From assembly GCF_000281955.1 (NCBI RefSeq), contig NZ_AKKF01000298.1, positions 1-49,570 of the forward strand: a stretch of DNA of 49,570 nt, written 5' to 3'. A program made the position numbers and the translations under genes. The notes under the pieces are model-generated. The model saw only the letters and a program-made list of their open reading frames with translations, did no database searches and was not told where the DNA came from. How positions within the stretch are numbered: the first letter of the stretch is position 1; each line of letters begins with the position of its first letter. Source of the DNA: Caulobacter sp. AP07 (GTDB lineage: Bacteria > Pseudomonadota > Alphaproteobacteria > Caulobacterales > Caulobacteraceae). Shown here one piece after another: positions 1 to 7,150 of this stretch.

Positions 1-247
1 CGATCAGGGTCTTGGCGGCGGCGCGGGCGGCCTCGGCCACATTGGCGCGGTCCAGCTCGCCCTCCCCCACCCCGTCCTTGACGGCGGGATTGGCGACCTC
101 GGAATGGGACTGGCCGATCATCGCGCCCAGGGTCTCGACGGTCTGGACGATCGCGGCCCGCGCGAGCGCGTCGGCGCTCGACTCGCCCCGGTTCACCGGA
201 GTGTTCGGCGTCAGGGGCGTCAGAGGGGCGATCGAAAAGATCGGCAC
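1..247 (-). CDS. hypothetical protein, N-terminal part (runs off the left edge)
   Basis: An open frame of 82 codons starts at a GTG (245-247) and leaves the window at base 1, so only the N-terminus is visible. The start is supported by a GGAG seven bases upstream. The reading has coding-like composition: a Pro/Thr-rich start (PIFSIAPLTPLTP), then an Ala/Glu-rich, probably helical stretch. The other frame on this strand is an arginine-rich run typical of a shadow of GC-rich coding DNA. No signal peptide or domain is recognisable and I do not assign a function. It diverges from the histidine kinase, with at most about 130 bp between the two starts. Confidence 0.6.
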   Translation of the reverse strand, partial: MPIFSIAPLTPLTPNTPVNRGESSADALARAAIVQTVETLGAMIGQSHSEVANPAVKDGVGEGELDRANVAEAARAAAKTLI

Positions 248-319
248 GCAAGGGCTCCAGACCTGGCGACGAGAACTTCACCAGTGATTCCAACCTAATG
301 GAGAGCCATGAAGCGTATC

Positions 320-336
320 TTAAAGGCTTGCTTAAC
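320..336 (+). promoter_or_regulatory. possible CtrA-like box upstream of the histidine kinase
   Basis: The sequence TAAA-N7-TTAAC (321-336) differs at one base from the CtrA consensus TTAA-N7-TTAAC; read as TTAA-N8-TTAA from 320 the halves are perfect but the spacing is off by one. A GANTC site (the CcrM methylation target) lies at 284-288. The box would be a promoter element only if the kinase starts at the TTG at 376, because it falls inside the longer reading. The call is speculative. Confidence 0.25.
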
Positions 337-375
337 GCCCGAGGCCGACATTGCCGGGGTCTTCCGGAGTTCAGC

Positions 376-2130
376 TTGACGATCCGCGACCCCTCCCAGG
401 CCTGGACCGGCATCACGGCCCATCGGCGCCGCGATGTCCTGACGATCCTGCCGATGTCGCTGGTGGCCGCGGCCGGCTCGGCGGTGTGGCTGGACACCCG
501 CCTGATCATCGGCTGGCTGGTGGCGATCTGCGCGTTCATCGGCCTCAACCTGACGCTCGGCCGCTGGGTCGATCGCACGCCCGCGCCCAGCCGGCGGCAG
601 GAGTGGCTGATCGCCGGCGTGACCTTCGTCTATACCGGCGTCTATTGCCTGCTGCCGTTCGCCATGGCCGTCGACGGCGCCCGGGCCGCCGCCGTGGCCG
701 GCGCGGCCATGCTCGGGGCCGTGGCCTTGAGCAGCACCGCCGAATTCCCGATCTCACGGCCGATCGGCTCCGCCTCCCTGCTCGCCGTGCTGCTGGCGGC
801 GGCCGCCGCCCTGTTGCGCCCGCAGGCCGAGGAGACGCTGGGCCAATCCCTGGTGGCCTTCATCGCCGCCGCCGCCTTCCTGGCCTATGTGCTGGTCGCC
901 GCCCTGCACCGCGCCGCCGCGCAGCAGCGACTGATGACGGCCCTGGCCGTCGCCCGCGACAAGGAGGCCGAGGCCGCCGCCGCCAACACCGCCAAGACCA
1001 CCTTCCTGGCCACCATGAGCCACGAGATCCGCACGCCCCTGAACGGCGTTCTGGGCATGCTGCAGGTGATGGAGGCCGACCCGCTCAGCGAGATCCAGCG
1101 CGAGCGCCTGAAGATCGTCCGCAAGTCCGGCGAAGGCCTGACCGCGGTGCTCAACGACGTGCTCGACCTGTCGAAGATCGAGGCCGGCCGGCTGGAGATC
1201 GAGACCGTCGCCTTCGACCTGCCCGAACTGCTGGTCGGCTGCCACCACGCCTTCTCGGTGCTCGCGGTCGAGAAGGGTCTTCGCTACACCCTGACCATCG
1301 CCCCCGAGGCGCGCGGCCTCTATCACGGCGATCCGCTGCGGTTGCGGCAGGTGATCGGCAACCTGCTGTCCAACGCGGTGAAGTTCACGCCGCAGGGCGG
1401 CGTCGACCTCTCGGCCCGGCTGAACGACGGCGTGCTGGAGATCGCGGTGTCGGACACCGGGGTCGGCGTCGCGCCGGACAATCTGGACCGGCTGTTCGGC
1501 AAGTTCAGCCAGTTGGACGCCTCCAGCACCCGGCGGCATGGCGGCACCGGTCTGGGCCTGGCGATCTGCCGCGAGCTGTGCGGCCTGATGGGCGGCGCGA
1601 TCGATGTCGCCAGCGCGGTCGACCACGGCTCGACCTTCACCGTCTTCCTGCCCGCCGACCGGCTGAGCGCCGCCCCCGTCGCCCCGGCCAGGACCCCGCT
1701 CGACGACCCCGCCGCGGCCCGGTCCTCGCCGCTGCGGGTGCTGGCCGCCGAGGACAACCACGTCAACCAGCTGGTGCTGTGGGCCATTCTCGGCCAGGCC
1801 GGGATCGAGCCGGTGGTGGTCGCCAACGGCGCCCAGGCGGTGGGGGCCTGGCGAGACGGCGACTGGGACCTGGTGCTGATGGACGTCCACATGCCGCTGA
1901 TGGACGGCATCGCCGCCACCCAGGAGATCCGCCGCCGCGAGGCCGCCGAGGGTCGGGCCCGGACGCCGATCATCGCCCTGACGGCCAACGCCATGAGCCA
2001 TCAGGTGCAGAACCTGCTCGCCGAGGGCTTCGACGACCATGTCGCCAAGCCGATCGACGTGGCGACGCTGTTCCTGGCCCTGGACCGAGCCCTGACGCGC
2101 GTCGCCGACCAGCGGATGCCGGCGGTCTAG
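376..2130 (+). CDS. membrane-bound hybrid sensor histidine kinase
   Basis: This is a sensor kinase with a C-terminal receiver. Numbering from an in-frame ATG at 298 gives 610 residues. About five hydrophobic segments fill residues 48-206. A HisKA helix follows with the phosphoacceptor in FLATMSHEIRTPLNG (His242). The ATPase has an N-box (LLSNAVKFTP) and glycine boxes (DTGVGV, GGTGLGLAI). A receiver from about residue 478 carries its phosphorylation Asp529 in VLMDVHMP and the conserved Lys in AKPID. No periplasmic or PAS sensor domain is visible, so the membrane part may sense the signal. I prefer the TTG at 376 (584 aa) because GGAG lies six bases upstream; the ATG at 298 has no ribosome site and adds 26 residues without family character. 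Its stop shares the CTAG at 2127-2130 with the convergent lpxB stop. Cognate pathway unknown. Confidence 0.88.
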   Translation: MTIRDPSQAWTGITAHRRRDVLTILPMSLVAAAGSAVWLDTRLIIGWLVAICAFIGLNLTLGRWVDRTPAPSRRQEWLIAGVTFVYTGVYCLLPFAMAVDGARAAAVAGAAMLGAVALSSTAEFPISRPIGSASLLAVLLAAAAALLRPQAEETLGQSLVAFIAAAAFLAYVLVAALHRAAAQQRLMTALAVARDKEAEAAAANTAKTTFLATMSHEIRTPLNGVLGMLQVMEADPLSEIQRERLKIVRKSGEGLTAVLNDVLDLSKIEAGRLEIETVAFDLPELLVGCHHAFSVLAVEKGLRYTLTIAPEARGLYHGDPLRLRQVIGNLLSNAVKFTPQGGVDLSARLNDGVLEIAVSDTGVGVAPDNLDRLFGKFSQLDASSTRRHGGTGLGLAICRELCGLMGGAIDVASAVDHGSTFTVFLPADRLSAAPVAPARTPLDDPAAARSSPLRVLAAEDNHVNQLVLWAILGQAGIEPVVVANGAQAVGAWRDGDWDLVLMDVHMPLMDGIAATQEIRRREAAEGRARTPIIALTANAMSHQVQNLLAEGFDDHVAKPIDVATLFLALDRALTRVADQRMPAV

Positions 2131-3308
2131 ACCGCGCGTCCACGCCCCTTGAGGAAGTCCAGCAAGGCCGACGCGGCGGCCTCGGACGGGTCGGGCATGC
2201 CCCGGCCCATGCGGATCAGGGCGGCGTTCTGGGCGGCGGTCTGCCGAACGCGAAGCTCCGGGTCGTCCAGACGCCGCGCGACCTCGACGGCCAGCGCCTC
2301 CCCCGTGCAGGCGTCCTGCAGCAGCTCCGGCGCGACGGTGTCGTCGGCGGCGAGGTTGAACAGTGTCACCCAGCGCGGCTTGAACAGCCGCTTCAGCAGC
2401 CAGTAGGTCACCGCGCCGGTGCGATAGCCGACGACCATGGGACAGCCGGCCAGGGCCAGTTCGGTGGTCACCGTACCGCTGCAGGCCAGGGCGACCGTGC
2501 CGGCGGTCATGGCGTCGTCCTTCGCGGCGTCGTCTTCGATGAGGTGGGCGCGGAACGGCCAGGCGGCGACCCGGGCCTTGACCGCGTCGGCCACGGTCGA
2601 GGCGACGGGCACCACGACATGCAGATCCGGGCGTTCGGCCTTCAGGCGGCGCACGGCGTCCTCGAACGGCGGCATGACCCGCTCGATCTCCGAGGGGCGG
2701 CTGCCGGGCAGGACCAGCAGGATCGGCTCGCCGGGGCCGGCGCCGATCGCGGCGCGCAAACGCGCGGGGTCGGCCTGGCTGAAGTCATGGGCCAGGGCCG
2801 AGTTGCCGACGAACACGCTGGGAAGGTTCACGGCGTCGAAGAATGGCCGGTCCATCGGCTGGATCGACAGCAGCAGGTCCACGGCTCCGGCCAGGTCCTT
2901 GGCGCGGCCGGCCCGATAGGCCCAGACCTGGGGCGCGACATACTTGACCAGCGGCAGGCCGGGATCCTGCTTCCGCAGCGCCTTGGCCAGGCGGATGTTG
3001 AAGCCCCAGGAGTCGATCAGCACGGCCACGTCGGGCTTTTCCCGAGCCGCCAGGGCCAGGGTGTCCTTCAGGCGGGCCATGGCCCGGGGATAGGCCTTCA
3101 GGCTCTCCACGATGCCCAGGATCGACAGCTGGGCGATGTCGAAGGGGCTCTGGACGCCCTCCAGCGCCATCTTGGCGCCGCCGACCCCGACGAAGCGGAC
3201 CTTGTCGGCCCCCAGCCGGGCGCGCAGGGCTCGGGCCAGACCGGCCCCGAGGGCGTCGCCGGAAGCCTCGGCGGCCACCAGCATCACCGTCAGGGGCCCG
3301 GAGGTCAC
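2127..3308 (-). CDS. lpxB: lipid-A-disaccharide synthase LpxB
   Basis: The 393-residue protein matches the GT19 family that joins UDP-2,3-diacylglucosamine and lipid X into the lipid A disaccharide at the inner membrane. Recognisable parts are the N-terminal MLVAAEASGDALG, the KYVAPQVWAYRAGRAK block, VLLVLPGSRPSEIER and the late ACSGTVTTELALAGCPMVVGYR motif. Length is normal. The start is GTG at 3306-3308, overlapping the lpxI stop as GTGA, so translation is probably coupled. It is the last gene of the uppS-to-lpxB block and receives lipid X made by the LpxI encoded next to it. The convergent stop of the histidine kinase overlaps its own. Confidence 0.95.
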   Translation of the reverse strand: MTSGPLTVMLVAAEASGDALGAGLARALRARLGADKVRFVGVGGAKMALEGVQSPFDIAQLSILGIVESLKAYPRAMARLKDTLALAAREKPDVAVLIDSWGFNIRLAKALRKQDPGLPLVKYVAPQVWAYRAGRAKDLAGAVDLLLSIQPMDRPFFDAVNLPSVFVGNSALAHDFSQADPARLRAAIGAGPGEPILLVLPGSRPSEIERVMPPFEDAVRRLKAERPDLHVVVPVASTVADAVKARVAAWPFRAHLIEDDAAKDDAMTAGTVALACSGTVTTELALAGCPMVVGYRTGAVTYWLLKRLFKPRWVTLFNLAADDTVAPELLQDACTGEALAVEVARRLDDPELRVRQTAAQNAALIRMGRGMPDPSEAAASALLDFLKGRGRAV

Positions 3309-4147
3309 GCCTCGACCCGCGGTTCGACCCCGTACACGAACAGGCCCAGGTCGTCGGCGCAGGCGATGACCTGCTCGCGGTCGACGATCAGCAGCCGCCC
3401 CGCCTCGCCGACCACGCCGGCCAGGCCGGCCCGGGCCGCGCGCTGCAGGGTGGCCACGCCGATGGTCGGCAGGTCGACCTTGGTGTGCTGGATCGGCTTG
3501 GGCGCCTTGGCCAGCACGCCGCGCGGACGCTCGGCGTTGCCGCGGATCGCCTGGGGCAGCTCGGCCACCCGGCGCAGCATGCCGTCGGTGCCCTCCTGGG
3601 CCTCGACGGCCAGGACCAGGCCGTCGCAGACCACGGCCCCCTGGCCGACGTCCAGCGCGCCGATCGCCCGGGCCACCGTCAGGGCCCGGTCCATGTCGGC
3701 GCGGTGATCGTCCGTGGGCGCATGACGGCCCAGCGGGCCACGCGGCAGGGTCATCTCGCCGCGCACCTCATGGGCGCCCTCGACGGCGAAACCTTCCTTC
3801 TCGAACTCGGCCAGCAGCCGGCGCAACAGGGCGTCGTCGCCCTTGCGCGCGGCGCTGATCAGGCCGGGGATCACGGTCAGGCCGCGCAGGTCGGGCTTGA
3901 TCGCCGCGAAGTCGGGACGATCGACGACGCCGGCGAAGCACACGGCTTCGCAGCCCTCGGCCCGCAGCGCCTTGAACACCTTGCCGAATTCCCCCAGCCC
4001 GACCTCGACGCCCGGATAGCGGGCCAGGGCCGGGTCGGCGAAGGCGCGCAGGCGCATCACCGCGAACGGACGGTTGGCCGCCTCGCAATGGGCCGCCAGT
4101 TCCAGCGGCAGGGAGCCCCCGCCGGCGATCAGACCAAGCTTGCGCAT
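3305..4147 (-). CDS. lpxI: UDP-2,3-diacylglucosamine pyrophosphatase LpxI
   Basis: LpxI hydrolyses UDP-2,3-diacylglucosamine to lipid X and UMP. It replaces LpxH in many alphaproteobacteria, and the family was characterised in Caulobacter. The 280-residue product starts MRKLGLIAGGGSLPLELA and has the conserved blocks GEFGKVFKALRAEG, ARKGDDALLRRLLAEFE, GQGAVVCDGLVLAVEAQEGTD and KAPKPIQ...VDLPTIGVATLQRAARAG. The start at 4147 is chosen because family members begin at this Met and AGAGGG lies just upstream; the longer frame to 4180 would run into lpxA. Only 8 bases separate it from the lpxA stop. Position between lpxA and lpxB is as expected for the pathway. Confidence 0.96.
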   Translation of the reverse strand: MRKLGLIAGGGSLPLELAAHCEAANRPFAVMRLRAFADPALARYPGVEVGLGEFGKVFKALRAEGCEAVCFAGVVDRPDFAAIKPDLRGLTVIPGLISAARKGDDALLRRLLAEFEKEGFAVEGAHEVRGEMTLPRGPLGRHAPTDDHRADMDRALTVARAIGALDVGQGAVVCDGLVLAVEAQEGTDGMLRRVAELPQAIRGNAERPRGVLAKAPKPIQHTKVDLPTIGVATLQRAARAGLAGVVGEAGRLLIVDREQVIACADDLGLFVYGVEPRVEA

Positions 4148-4155
4148 GGCCCTCT

Positions 4156-4950
4156 CTAGACCTCGCGCTCGGGAAGGCACAGGGGTCGGTTGGCCTCGGC
4201 GCGGATGAAGTCGACGATCTCCATCACCTCCGGCGTGCCGGCATGGGCCTCGACCACGTCGTCCAGGCGCTCCTGGAAGGTGCCTTCGTCGGCGAACAGC
4301 AGCCGATAGGCGGCGCGCAGGGCGTTGATCGCCTCGCGCGTGAAGCCCCGACGCTTGAGGCCCACTAGGTTCAGACCCTCGAGGTGGGCGTGGTTGCCCC
4401 AGACCGAGCCGTAGGGGATGATGTCCTTGGTCACCACGCCACCGCCGCCGACGAACGAATAGCGGCCGATGCGGGTGAACTGGTGGACGGCCGAAAGCCC
4501 GCCCATGAACACGAAGTCGCCGATCACCACGTGACCGCCCAGGGTGGCGTTGTTGGCGAAGGTCACCCGGTCGCCGATCACGCAGTCGTGGGCCACGTGG
4601 GCGCCGACCATGTAGAGGCTGTCCGACCCCACCGTCGTCACCCCGCCGCCGCCCACCGTGCCGGTGTGCATGGTGACGTGCTCGCGGATGGTGTTGCGCT
4701 CGCCGATCACCAGACGGGTGTCCTCGCCCTTGTGGGCCAGGTGCTGGGGCGCGCCGCCGAGGAAGGCGAACGGATAGACCTGGGTGCCGGCCCCGATCGT
4801 CGTCGCGCCGTCGACCACCACGTGCGAGACCAGACGGACGCCGTCGCCCAGCCGGACCTTGGGACCCACGGTGCAGAAGGGGCCGATCTCGACGTCCTGG
4901 CCCAGCTGCGCGCCGGGGGAGACGATGGCGCTCGGGTGAATCTGGGTCAT
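4156..4950 (-). CDS. lpxA: UDP-N-acetylglucosamine acyltransferase LpxA
   Basis: LpxA carries out the first step of lipid A synthesis, moving a 3-hydroxyacyl chain from ACP to UDP-GlcNAc in the cytoplasm. The 264-residue protein shows the hexapeptide-repeat left-handed beta helix from the N-terminus ([20 protein letters not shown]) to about residue 190, then a helical C-terminal part. The catalytic His is His121 in [12 protein letters not shown]. Length matches the family. Its ATG overlaps the fabZ stop as ATGA. Both enzymes draw on the 3-hydroxyacyl-ACP pool, so the pairing has a metabolic logic. Confidence 0.96.
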   Translation of the reverse strand: MTQIHPSAIVSPGAQLGQDVEIGPFCTVGPKVRLGDGVRLVSHVVVDGATTIGAGTQVYPFAFLGGAPQHLAHKGEDTRLVIGERNTIREHVTMHTGTVGGGGVTTVGSDSLYMVGAHVAHDCVIGDRVTFANNATLGGHVVIGDFVFMGGLSAVHQFTRIGRYSFVGGGGVVTKDIIPYGSVWGNHAHLEGLNLVGLKRRGFTREAINALRAAYRLLFADEGTFQERLDDVVEAHAGTPEVMEIVDFIRAEANRPLCLPEREV

Positions 4951-5438
4951 TTGGTCGGCGTCTCCACCACCATGGCCGCGAACTCGGCCTCGGCGGCCAC
5001 CTTGTCGCCGACCTTGGCCACGCCCTTGAACTTGAAGATGCTCGAGCGGGCGCGCGTCACCTCGACCTCCATGCGGATCACGTCGCCGGGCCGCACGGGC
5101 GTGCGGAAGCGGGCGTTGTCGACCGACATGAAGAAGATGGTCTTGCCCTCGGTGGCGACCTCGAGCGACTTGCTCATCAGCACCGCGCCGGTCTGGGCCA
5201 GGGCCTCGATGATCAGCACGCCGGGCATCACCGGATTGCCCGGGAAATGGCCCTGGAAGAACGGCTCATTGATCGTCACGCACTTGATGCCGACGATCGA
5301 CTGATGCGCCCGATAGGCCTCGGCCCGGTCGACCAGCAGGAACGGATAGCGATGCGGGATCCTGTTCAGGATCTCGGCGATGTCGATGTTCGTCAGAGCC
5401 TCATTAGCGTGGGGCTCTTCGACTTTGGATTGGCTCAT
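4947..5438 (-). CDS. fabZ: 3-hydroxyacyl-ACP dehydratase FabZ
   Basis: FabZ dehydrates 3-hydroxyacyl-ACP in fatty acid elongation and competes with LpxA/LpxD for the same substrate. The 163-residue protein contains the hot-dog fold signature: [13 protein letters not shown] near the start, then [20 protein letters not shown] with catalytic His64 and Glu78. The N-terminal 20 residues before the fold are slightly longer than in E. coli. The start codon lies one base after the lpxD stop and the gene ends in an ATGA overlap with lpxA. Confidence 0.95.
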   Translation of the reverse strand: MSQSKVEEPHANEALTNIDIAEILNRIPHRYPFLLVDRAEAYRAHQSIVGIKCVTINEPFFQGHFPGNPVMPGVLIIEALAQTGAVLMSKSLEVATEGKTIFFMSVDNARFRTPVRPGDVIRMEVEVTRARSSIFKFKGVAKVGDKVAAEAEFAAMVVETPTK

Positions 5439-5439
5439 T

Positions 5440-6456
5440 CTAGCCCCTTGGTTCCCGGCTGCCCGCCTTGCGCGACAGCCACGCGGTCTCTCGGAGCCAC
5501 CGCTTGAGCGGTCGCGCCGGAAACCCAGTCCATGTTTCGCCGGCCGGAACGTCCTTGAAGACCGAGGCGGCGGCGCCGATGCTGGCGCCCGCTCCGATCG
5601 TCAGATGGTCCGCCACGCCGGCCTTGCCGCCGAACGCGACGCCATCGCCCACCACCGTGCTGCCGGATATGCCCGTATGGGCGGCGGCGACGCAGTTGCG
5701 ACCGAGCCGGACGTTGTGAGCGACATGGACAAGATTGTCGATCTTGCTGTTCTCGCCGATCGTCGTATCCCCGAAGGCGCCGCGATCGACGCAGCTGTTG
5801 GCCCCGATCGTCACGCCGTCCTGCAGGATGACGCGCCCCAGCTGCGGCAGGTCCACGACGCCGGTCGGCCCGCCGGCCGCGCCGAAGCCCGCCTCGCCGA
5901 TCACCGCGCCGGCATGGATCGCCACCCGATCGCCGATCAGGGCGAACCCGATCACCGCATTGGCCCCGATCCGGCAATCGCGACCGATGGCGACGCCCGG
6001 CCCGATGACCACGCCCGGGGCCAGATAGGTCCCGCGACCGATCCTGGCCCTCTGCCCGACCACGACGCCGGGAGACAGGATGACGCCCTCTTCCAGCTCG
6101 GCGTCGGGATGGACGTGCTGCACGCCCTCATGTCGCCGGGGCGCATGCAGGCGCTGGGCGGCGGCCGCCCAGGCGGCTTGCGGGTGGCTGGTCAGCAGCA
6201 AGGCGCAGCCGGCGGGCGCGTCCGCCGCGTGTTCGGGCTTGAGAAAGCAGGCGCCGCCCCGCAGCCCCGCCAGGTCAGGCAGGCGCTTGGGGTCGGACAG
6301 GAAGGTCACGGCGCCGGCGCCGGCGCTTTCGAGCGGCGCGACATGCGAGGCATGATGGTCGCCGACGGCGGGGTCGGCCAGCCGAGCGCCGCTCAGGCTG
6401 GCCAGTTCCGCGAGGCTCGCCGGACCCAGGTCTTCGAAAAAGCGTGGGTCCGGCAT
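5440..6456 (-). CDS. lpxD: UDP-3-O-acylglucosamine N-acyltransferase LpxD
   Basis: LpxD adds the second (amide-linked) acyl chain in lipid A synthesis. The 338 residues comprise an N-terminal uridine-binding region (about 1-105), then a long hexapeptide-repeat helix (LEEGVILSPGVVVGQRARIG and following) and a short C-terminal helix. The likely catalytic His247 lies in NLVHVAHNVRLGRNC. AGAGGA just upstream of the ATG supports the start. It is 46 bp downstream of skp and one base before fabZ, in the conserved bamA-skp-lpxD-fabZ-lpxA order. Confidence 0.95.
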   Translation of the reverse strand: MPDPRFFEDLGPASLAELASLSGARLADPAVGDHHASHVAPLESAGAGAVTFLSDPKRLPDLAGLRGGACFLKPEHAADAPAGCALLLTSHPQAAWAAAAQRLHAPRRHEGVQHVHPDAELEEGVILSPGVVVGQRARIGRGTYLAPGVVIGPGVAIGRDCRIGANAVIGFALIGDRVAIHAGAVIGEAGFGAAGGPTGVVDLPQLGRVILQDGVTIGANSCVDRGAFGDTTIGENSKIDNLVHVAHNVRLGRNCVAAAHTGISGSTVVGDGVAFGGKAGVADHLTIGAGASIGAAASVFKDVPAGETWTGFPARPLKRWLRETAWLSRKAGSREPRG

Positions 6457-6502
6457 GGGTCCTCTCGGGAGCGGCCCGGACGTCAGGTCCGGGCCGACTC
6501 GC

Positions 6503-7150
6503 TTACGGCTTCTTGGGCTGGAGAGCTTGGGCCGCCGGAGCCGCTTGGTCCAGACGTTCGCGATCGAAGGTCAGGGTCTTGATGCGGGCGTCGACCGCGG
6601 CCACCACGCTGTCGGTGATGTCCATGGCCGGGTTGCCCAGCAGAACCGATTCACGCTCGATCAGGACCGAGCAGGTCTTGGCCTGATAAGCTTGGCGGAT
6701 GGCCGGGTCGAGTTCCTGATAGACGCGAGCCAGTTGCTTCTGCTCGGTGGCCTCGACTTCGCGCTGGCGCAGCTGGCCCTTACGCTGCCAGGCGTTGGCG
6801 CGCACCTGCAGAGCCGAAGCCTGCTGTTCCAGGGTGCTCTGGTCCAGGGTGGCCTTCTTGGCGTCCAGGGCCTTGGCCTCGTTGTCCAGGGCGGTGCGCT
6901 CGGTCGTCAGCTCGGCGTTGACCTGCGAGATGATGGTCTTCAGGCGCGCATCGACCGCCTTGCCGACCTGCGAGGTCGCGACGGCGCGCTGGCTCGAGAA
7001 GATGCAGACGCCGGCGATCGGCGCGCCGTGCGTGACGGCGGGAGCCGCGGGCGCGGCGGGAGCGGCGGCCTGAGCGAAGGCGCTCGACGCCATGGCAAGC
7101 GCCGTCAGACCCGAAGCGGTCGCGGCGAAGAACTTGGAGGTCATGCTCAT
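6503..7150 (-). CDS. skp: periplasmic chaperone Skp/OmpH family
   Basis: The 215-residue protein has a clear signal peptide (MSMTSKFFAATASGLTALAMASSAFAQA), an Ala/Pro-rich linker and then a long charged, coiled-coil-like helical region (about residues 75-150), as in the Skp holdase that escorts outer-membrane proteins to BamA. The VCIFSSQRAVATSQVGKAV stretch corresponds to the first strand of the Skp body. Its start overlaps the bamA stop by one base (TAATG), so the two are probably translated in step. An alternative start two codons later (Met3) is possible. It is about 40 residues longer than E. coli Skp. Confidence 0.88.
   Translation of the reverse strand: MSMTSKFFAATASGLTALAMASSAFAQAAAPAAPAAPAVTHGAPIAGVCIFSSQRAVATSQVGKAVDARLKTIISQVNAELTTERTALDNEAKALDAKKATLDQSTLEQQASALQVRANAWQRKGQLRQREVEATEQKQLARVYQELDPAIRQAYQAKTCSVLIERESVLLGNPAMDITDSVVAAVDARIKTLTFDRERLDQAAPAAQALQPKKP

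Noticed and set aside
351..3707. Very long plus-strand frame of over 1100 codons spanning the kinase, lpxB and lpxI
   Set aside because: It is an arginine/glycine/proline-rich shadow frame of GC-rich genes; the true genes in other frames have complete families and motifs.
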